DNA of 9,450 nucleotides from CAZCWX01 sp964502465 (lineage in GTDB: Bacteria > Desulfobacterota > Binatia > Bin18): positions 1 through 9,450 of the forward strand of contig CAZCWX010000597.1 in the NCBI GenBank assembly GCA_964502465.1. The letters run 5' to 3'. Positions 5,308 through 9,450 of this stretch are shown one piece after another. How positions within the stretch are numbered: position 1 is the stretch's first letter; each line of letters starts with the position of its first letter. Under the pieces are notes generated by a model, which had not been told where the DNA came from, made no database searches, and saw only the letters and a list, made by a program, of their open reading frames with translations. Made by a program: the position numbers and the translations under genes.

Positions 5308-6186
5308 TCATGTCTCTCCTCGACGCTGCCGCACGTACTTGGTAATTTTCTTTCCCAGCACATCCGCCAGATAAATATCCCCAACAGAGTCAACCCAGAG
5401 ACCGTGCCCCATAGGAGAATCCCAGCGGGCAATCACGCTGCCGCGCTTGTCCATCACAGTGACCGTCGGTTTTAAGTCACTGACGTACACGATCTCTTGG
5501 GCATCGAGGTAAATATCAGTCGGGCGGTGAATATCTGTCCACTGGGTGGAGAACTGTCCTGTGGCGGTAAAGACTTGGATGCGGTTGTTCTCTCGATCAC
5601 AAACATACACCATGCCCTGCCCATCTACCCACACGCTGTGAGGGAGATGGAACTCGCCAGGTGCGCTCTTGCCTGGTGTCCCCCAGGAATCGATCAACCT
5701 CCCATCGGCAGAGAAGCGATGAACACGGCTGTTGCGGTAGCCATCGGAGACATACAGGTCACCAGAAGGGGCAACGACCATTTCGGTCGGTTTGTTAAAA
5801 GGGCCGGCGGCGCGCGGGACCAATCCCCCGTCTTCGGTGCAGCCGGTGTCGGAGGGTTTCCCCCTGGTTCCCAAGACTGAGAGGGGTTTGCCGTCAAGCG
5901 TGAACTTCAACGCGACGTGATCGTCACGGTCGGTGAGATAAATCGTGTCGTCAGGACCGATAGAGATGCCGTGCGGGTCAGTAATGGCGCTGCTCCCCCA
6001 AGAATTCAGATAGTTGCCTTCACGATCGAACACCAAAATCGGCGGATCTTTTCGCTGGAAGGCGTAGACGCGGTCTTGGGAATCTACTGCCACTGCGCTG
6101 ACCGGACCGAAGGTCCAGCCAGTGGGTAACGACCCCCAGCTCTCTACCATCTCGTACGTGTAGTGGCCATTGCCTACGGTGCTCAT
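5308..6186 (-). CDS. NHL-repeat beta-propeller protein (peptidylglycine amidating-lyase-like)
   Basis: A 292-residue protein built of NHL-type blades. Repeated units include GPVSAVAVDSQDRVYAFQR (27-45), DPHGISIGPDDTIYLTDRDDH (70-90), KPTEMVVAPSGDLYVSDGYRN (132-152), LPHSVWVDGQGMVYVCDREN (181-200), RPTDIYLDAQEIVYVSDLKP (221-240) and GHGLWVDSVGDIYLADVLGK (260-279). The phrases GEFHLPHSVWVD and CDRENNRIQVF are typical of bacterial proteins annotated as peptidyl-alpha-hydroxyglycine alpha-amidating lyase family. There is no signal peptide, so it is probably cytoplasmic, and true amidating activity is doubtful. The start at 6186 has AAGGAGG upstream. It is divergent from the duplicated-domain gene, with a 134-bp gap holding inverted repeats, and lies upstream of the cyclase remnant on the same strand. 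Confidence 0.85.
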   Translation of the reverse strand: MSTVGNGHYTYEMVESWGSLPTGWTFGPVSAVAVDSQDRVYAFQRKDPPILVFDREGNYLNSWGSSAITDPHGISIGPDDTIYLTDRDDHVALKFTLDGKPLSVLGTRGKPSDTGCTEDGGLVPRAAGPFNKPTEMVVAPSGDLYVSDGYRNSRVHRFSADGRLIDSWGTPGKSAPGEFHLPHSVWVDGQGMVYVCDRENNRIQVFTATGQFSTQWTDIHRPTDIYLDAQEIVYVSDLKPTVTVMDKRGSVIARWDSPMGHGLWVDSVGDIYLADVLGKKITKYVRQRRGET

Positions 6187-6224
6187 AGCGCGTCCCTCCT
6201 TTGCTTACGTGACACAGTTCCCAT

Positions 6225-6304
6225 AGAACAAGGTTCTTGGTCCTGTCAAGGAAAACCCTTTGCACTCCTTTACATCACGCGGTCACTTGTCCTACTGTGC
6301 AAAG
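6225..6304. promoter_or_regulatory. Inverted repeats and candidate promoter in a divergent gap
   Basis: Two separate inverted repeats lie here: AGAAC (6225-6229) with GTTCT (6233-6237) around AAG, and CTTTGCAC (6258-6265) with GTGCAAAG (6297-6304). Between the arms of the second sits TTTACA (6269-6274) and, 18 bases on, TACTGT (6293-6298), a weak promoter-like pair for the rightward gene with a start point just before its ribosome binding site. A repressor bound to the 8-bp arms would cover this promoter. The pairing is visible; the function is inference. Confidence 0.35.
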
Positions 6305-6320
6305 AAAAGGAGGATTCATT

Positions 6321-6956
6321 ATGGCAACACAGAACGGAAATGGTTTACTGGCCGTCTGGACCGATATCGCTCCCGAGGCGGAGAGCGAGTTTAACGAATG
6401 GTACGATACCGAGCACATTCCCCAGTTACTTGGCGTGCCAGGTTTTCTCAGTGGCCGCCGCTACCAGGCAGTCGAAGGCGAGCCCAAATATCTGGCGCTT
6501 TATGAACTGACCAATGCAGAGGTCATGAAGAGCGATGCGTTTCGCCAGGTGCGGGAGATGCCGACCGAGTGGACGAAGAAGATGCGCCCTCTCTTTCGCA
6601 ACACGGCGATTGGGGTTTACCGGCAGCTCTTTTCTCACGGGACACAACCGACCACTGATGCCGCTTTTGTCCTCACCGTGCGATTGAACATCCCCGCCGA
6701 GAAAGAGCAGGAATTTAATGAATGGTATGACGTGGACCATGTGCCCGCTTTGGTTGGCGTACCAGGCGTGTTCTGTGCCAGGCGGTATGTGGCGGTCGAG
6801 GGCGACCCCAAGTATTTAGCGGTATACGAAATGAACGATGCCCGCATTCCCAAGAGTCAGGAATGGGATAAGGCGCGCAATTCCGAATGGACCCTGCGGA
6901 TCAGGCCTCATCTGAAAGATGGCAAGGTGATCACTAGCCGTCGCATCTTTCCTTAA
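6321..6956 (+). CDS. Tandem-duplicated alpha/beta (dimeric ferredoxin-like) domain protein
   Basis: A 211-residue soluble protein consisting of two copies of one domain. Copy 1 (about 9-94) and copy 2 (about 115-200) align along their length: EFNEWYDTEHIPQLLGVPGF against EFNEWYDVDHVPALVGVPGV, then RRYQAVEGEPKYLALYEL against RRYVAVEGDPKYLAVYEM, then a W-containing helix and RP.L. The EWYD..H.P.L..VPG pattern recalls EthD-like and other dimeric alpha/beta-barrel proteins, where two ferredoxin-like units form one barrel, so this chain could form its own pseudo-dimer. Function is unknown; relatives are usually uncharacterised, and the conserved Trp-Tyr-Asp...His may line a pocket. The start is the ATG at 6321 with AAGGAGG eight bases upstream; a longer frame from 6237 lacks support. 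It is divergent from the NHL gene. Confidence 0.82.
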   Translation: MATQNGNGLLAVWTDIAPEAESEFNEWYDTEHIPQLLGVPGFLSGRRYQAVEGEPKYLALYELTNAEVMKSDAFRQVREMPTEWTKKMRPLFRNTAIGVYRQLFSHGTQPTTDAAFVLTVRLNIPAEKEQEFNEWYDVDHVPALVGVPGVFCARRYVAVEGDPKYLAVYEMNDARIPKSQEWDKARNSEWTLRIRPHLKDGKVITSRRIFP

Positions 6957-6969
6957 CTGTCCATACACC

Positions 6970-7092
6970 CTGCGCGTAGCCGCAGGATCAGCGGAGTCGA
7001 AGAGTGCGATGCTGGCAGGTGCAGCGGCCTTCGACCTCGCTGCGCGTAGCCTGTCCTGAGCGTGGTGAGAGGCTCAGGCTGAACGGAGTGGG
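6970..7092. repeat. Dispersed CCTTCGAC-type repeat pair between convergent genes
   Basis: CTGCGCGTAGCC occurs at 6970-6981 and 7040-7051 as a direct repeat. GTCGAAG (6996-7002) faces CTTCGAC (7029-7035), so two repeat halves lie head to head. The wording (CCTTCGACC, CTGTCCTGAGC, GGCTCAGGCTGAACGGA) is that of a common dispersed repeat. It fills the gap between the duplicated-domain gene and the leftward HNH gene. Confidence 0.65.
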
Positions 7093-7157
7093 TAGTCACG
7101 AGTAGTATCCCGTTCGAGCTAAGCACCAAATTCTCGACGCTTGTTTAGCAGGCAACC

Positions 7158-7580
7158 TTACGCGGGAGGAGGATGCACGCCGAGGCTGACCCACAGACTG
7201 CGTGTCATAACAATCGTCGGATGGTTCATGTTCAGCGCGTTGACTGTTGCCCGTCCTGATTGCGTTCGTCCCTCGACACGCAACCCCTCTGCCTTCCACA
7301 TAAAGTGACGTGACCACTTTTGGGTGCGAGGATTGAAGAGTGACGCACTGCGTCCGCTCACTGGATCCTGGTAGTGTGTCCGTATGCCTTTGTGGAGATT
7401 GCACCGAGCACATGCAAATGCCAGATTGTCGAGGGTTGTCGGGCCGCCAGCCGTTTCGGGAATGACATGTTCAACATGTAACGGCCCCCCGGTGATTCTT
7501 TCGGGACTCTGGCAGTACTCGCAACGATACCGTGCGCGTTCAGCGACGGCCTGGCGCAGCGTTGGAGAGATGTACGCCAC
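7158..7580 (-). CDS. HNH endonuclease
   Basis: A 140-residue HNH nuclease. CEYC (Cys20, Cys23) and CARC (Cys57, Cys60) form the structural zinc site. HVEHVIPETAGG (35-46) supplies the catalytic Glu37-His38 pair, Asn52 is in LDNLAFA, and NLHKG (61-65) gives the final His63. All key residues are present. The C-terminal part, PVSGRSASLFNPRTQKWSRHF, then GRATVNALNMNHPTIV and RSLWVSLGVHPPP, matches my recollection of a compact HNH subfamily common in cyanobacteria and Entotheonella-like bacteria. The start is a GTG at 7580, six bases after the stop of the upstream RHH-like gene, without a strong ribosome binding site of its own, so translation is probably coupled. The biological role is not established: defence, element homing and toxin are all possible. 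The gene converges on the duplicated-domain gene. Confidence 0.9.
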   Translation of the reverse strand: MAYISPTLRQAVAERARYRCEYCQSPERITGGPLHVEHVIPETAGGPTTLDNLAFACARCNLHKGIRTHYQDPVSGRSASLFNPRTQKWSRHFMWKAEGLRVEGRTQSGRATVNALNMNHPTIVMTRSLWVSLGVHPPPA

Positions 7581-7586
7581 CGGCGG

Positions 7587-7970
7587 TCACGGGTCCAGAC
7601 GCAAATCGTCGGGTAGGATTCCACGGTGTTTGAGGAGGACAAGCGCTCTGGCCTTGCGCAGCGTGACGAGGTCTTCTTGTTCGACTAACGCTACGGCCTC
7701 TCGCTGTTCATCTGCGGAGAGACTACGCTGCTGCTGAGCAGCCAACAGGTCCTGCAAACGATGTGTGTGTTCAGGAGGAAGAGTTGCCCGGGCGGCCTGG
7801 AGTAACTCGTCGTTGGATAGATGTTCGAGTTCGGGAAGCTGTACTTGCACCGGAGGTCGAATCCACTCGATCACAACTTCTTCAAGCGGACGTTGTGTGG
7901 CTTGGGCGACGCGTTGTGCTCGCTGGTAGACTTCATCGGGAAGTGCAAGTGTGACGGGATGCACCGCCAT
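7587..7970 (-). CDS. RHH-like partner protein of the HNH endonuclease
   Basis: A 127-residue protein. The N-terminus HPVTLALPDEVYQRAQRVAQATQRPLEEVVIEWI (4-37) has the strand-helix-helix pattern of ribbon-helix-helix DNA-binding or antitoxin proteins. A helical region follows: LSNDELLQAARATLPPEHTHRLQDLLAAQQQRSLSADEQREAVALVEQEDLVTLRKARALVLLKHRG (51-117). The start at 7970 has AAGGAGGG seven bases upstream; a longer frame to 8063 lacks support. It lies six bases upstream of the HNH gene on the same strand. I recall that this pair (short VTLxLPxxVYxxAQRxA protein then HNH) recurs in other bacteria, which suggests joint function: a DNA-binding partner or an antidote. That is inference, and the helical C-terminal domain is not assigned. 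Confidence 0.75.
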   Translation of the reverse strand: MAVHPVTLALPDEVYQRAQRVAQATQRPLEEVVIEWIRPPVQVQLPELEHLSNDELLQAARATLPPEHTHRLQDLLAAQQQRSLSADEQREAVALVEQEDLVTLRKARALVLLKHRGILPDDLRLDP

Positions 7971-8054
7971 AGTTTGTCCCTCCTTCGTCAAGGGCACTGT
8001 ACCCCTGGCGTGACAGTATTGTCCATATCCACGTAACACGCCTGCGGAGGAAGA

Positions 8055-8237
8055 GTGGAGCATAAACCAAGACGCGCCAACTTCCGTCTAGTCGCAAATA
8101 TGCGCCAAGTAGAAAAGCTAGGGAATTTCAAATACATGGCCAGCACGTATCTGGCAGAGATCGAGAAGATGCACGTCAAGGTGATAGAATATCTCCGCCG
8201 CCACGTCAGTGAGCCTGGACCTGCCGAAGCCGCCTAA
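8055..8237 (+). CDS. Possible 60-residue small protein, unknown
   Basis: A GTG at 8055 follows GGAGG (8046-8050) after four bases, and the frame ends at TAA 8235-8237. The product is basic at the start (MEHKPRRANFRLVANMRQVE) and helical later, with a tail ending PGPAEAA. No family is recognised. An alternative start is the ATG at 8100. It is divergent from the RHH-like gene, with 84 bp between them. It may be a small gene or the tail of a decayed one. Confidence 0.4.
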   Translation: MEHKPRRANFRLVANMRQVEKLGNFKYMASTYLAEIEKMHVKVIEYLRRHVSEPGPAEAA

Positions 8238-9224
8238 ATGAAGCGGTTCATGTAATCTCTGCCTGCAGGGTTTCGTTTTGCGTAGAAAGGCAACGAGCAA
8301 CGAAGAAAACAATCAAAGATTGTTACACATCCTGATCACAAACACCGCGGCGAGCAGCTCCTGGCAAGCAGCCATCCTTCTATTGAGCAGCTTTGAGAAG
8401 AAATACAACCGTTCGAGAATCAGGTTCATAAGTTGAGTTGAGCGTACCTGCGTGAATGCAAGACTTGACCCTTATTTCCTACTCGGAATCCACAAGCCTA
8501 CAGATGAGTTGAGTCGGATTGGCATTTATACCTTTTTGCGTTTGACGTTATTTCATATGCAGATAAAGAAAGCCCGCTACGAGCTTCTCTCTCACTTATC
8601 AATCTTATCATAAGGATGGTTTTAGGGATGGTGTCAAACCTGCTTAACTTGCTCTAACGTCTTTGTAGAGCGCAGCTGACATTAGAGGTATGGCAGCCGC
8701 CGAAAGCCGCTATGGTGGCCGTATGTAACCTGCCTCAAACACCACACATCGGATGAAGCCATCCCGGGCCTTTACAACCTAGACACTGCGCCCGCCAGCT
8801 TGCAACGCCTCTGGACTCAGCTCTGCTCGCTTTGTAGCCTCTAAATCGGACCCGAGAAGATTCTGTACGCTACAGTGACATCTTGTACAGCCTCCGTCCG
8901 ACGCTCAAGCGTCGCGCTGAAACAACAAAGCCTGGTACACCAGACTCTCAGGAGACTTTAGTCCCCTTCGTAGGCTGAGCCCGGAACTTCAGCTCTAGGC
9001 GGGGACGGTCATGGACTGACTTCGCTAGCAGTATTCTGAAGACTACGCCCCCTGAGCACGGTTACGACGAGGCAGGAGAAACTGCGGTTCTGTTAGGCAC
9101 TTTCGTCACTGTCGAGCCGCTAGCCACGTTAGAAGGCGTTATACCATCACAGCCTCGGGATGGGGGGTGTTTCGTCAGAGCGACGCGCAAGGTGCAGGAG
9201 AAGCCCGTTCACCTTTCGAACAGC
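8238..9224. other. Gene-empty stretch of almost 1 kb
   Basis: All six frames are broken by stops, and I recognise no protein remnant. Visible structure: a perfect AACAATC-AAA-GATTGTT hairpin (8308-8324) downstream of the small ORF, without a T-run; a visibly AT-rich part around 8470-8640 holding CTTAT-C-ATAAG (8604-8614) and two CTTATCA copies; and a CGACGC-TCAA-GCGTCG hairpin (8899-8914). From about 8640 the GC content rises again but the frames remain broken. A decayed mobile element, an unrecognised RNA gene or plain spacer are all possible. Confidence 0.5.
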
Positions 9225-9449
9225 TCAAATCACTCCTTGTTCTTGTAATGCGGCCAGTTCAGCCCCAGAAAGCCCAAGCAGCTCTCCGTACACGTGTGCG
9301 TTGTGCTGGCCGAGGGTTGGGCTGGGAGACTCGACAACTGGCGGCTCACCACCGACTCGTAGTGGAGAGGCCATAACGGTCACTTTCCCCACGGTTGGGT
9401 GCTCAACTTCTTGCAGCGTGCCGCGGGCGCGAAGGTGAGGATCAGTGAG
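9225..9449 (-). CDS. CaiB/BaiF family (class III) CoA-transferase, C-terminal 74 residues
   Basis: Reading leftward from the right edge, the frame gives LTDPHLRARGTLQEVEHPTV and so on, ending GQHNAHVYGELLGLSGAELAALQEQGVI and TGA at 9225-9227. DPHLRARG, a strand pair with EVEHPTVGKV, then GQHN..VYGELLGLS..EL..L...GVI, is the standard C-terminus of family III CoA-transferases, which move CoA between carboxylic acids in the cytoplasm. About 320 residues, including the catalytic Asp region, lie beyond the window, so the substrate cannot be told. No start codon of the real gene is in the window. An antisense plus-strand frame (9160-9438) is only its shadow. Confidence 0.9.
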   Translation of the reverse strand, partial: LTDPHLRARGTLQEVEHPTVGKVTVMASPLRVGGEPPVVESPSPTLGQHNAHVYGELLGLSGAELAALQEQGVI

Positions 9450-9450
9450 C

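Noticed and set aside
8408..8430. GTTCGAGAATC resembling a tRNA T-arm
   Set aside because: No matching acceptor, D-arm or anticodon stem on either strand.
8453..8477. GCAAGACTTGACCCTT, resembling ends seen near REP-associated transposase genes
   Set aside because: No transposase, second end or target duplication could be found; the likeness is from memory only.
9160..9438. 92-codon plus-strand frame at the right end
   Set aside because: It is the shadow of the CoA-transferase C-terminus on the other strand; Ser/Pro/Arg-rich as expected for an antisense frame.

Overview
The window is bacterial chromosome: mid-range GC, strong AGGAG-type ribosome binding sites, short intergenic gaps and no tRNA, rRNA, CRISPR or transposase gene. 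The mix of families is typical of uncultured soil or sponge lineages such as Tectomicrobia/Entotheonella, Binatota and deltaproteobacterial MAGs. It includes a luciferase-like (often F420-linked) oxidoreductase, a CaiB/BaiF CoA-transferase, a CoxG-like protein, an SDR, an NHL beta-propeller, a class III cyclase/TPR remnant, and many short TTCGCT-type dispersed repeats. That taxonomic guess is inference.

Layout from left to right. The 3' end of a CoxG-like gene (+, 3-302) converges on a pterin-4a-carbinolamine dehydratase (-, 584-886). A bidirectional promoter region with a perfect 10-bp palindrome separates the dehydratase from a luciferase-like oxidoreductase (+, 1114-2022), which is followed by a ferritin-like helical protein (+, 2090-2620). 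These converge on an SDR dehydrogenase (-, 2819-3661). That gene is divergent from a four-helix membrane protein of the DUF6524 type (+, 3867-4292). A stretch of small repeats and one small ORF follows (4293-4869). Next come a class III cyclase/TPR protein reduced to 121 residues by an internal deletion (-, 4870-5235) and an NHL-repeat protein (-, 5308-6186). Divergent from these is a protein made of two copies of one alpha/beta domain (+, 6321-6956). A tightly spaced pair on the minus strand follows: a ribbon-helix-helix-like protein (7587-7970) and an HNH endonuclease (7158-7580). A 60-residue unknown ORF (+, 8055-8237) precedes almost 1 kb with no recognisable gene. The window ends in the C-terminal 74 residues of a CaiB/BaiF family CoA-transferase (-, 9225-9449), which has no start codon of its own in the window.

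Gene orientation alternates almost throughout, so the window has five convergent junctions. Four of the five are filled with short dispersed or tandem repeats. In at least two cases the repeat has run into a gene and supplies its last codons: the CoxG tail and the SDR tail. The first and second repeat tracts share a 61-62 bp element with conserved internal spacing.

The genes do not form one pathway. The oxidoreductase, SDR, CoA-transferase and CoxG-like protein suggest a versatile catabolic chromosome. The only clear two-gene functional unit is the RHH-like/HNH pair. I found no convincing undescribed multi-gene system. The most notable items are the repeat-at-convergent-ends pattern, the cyclase deletion scar, the mirrored heptad array at 4754-4831 and the RHH-HNH pair.
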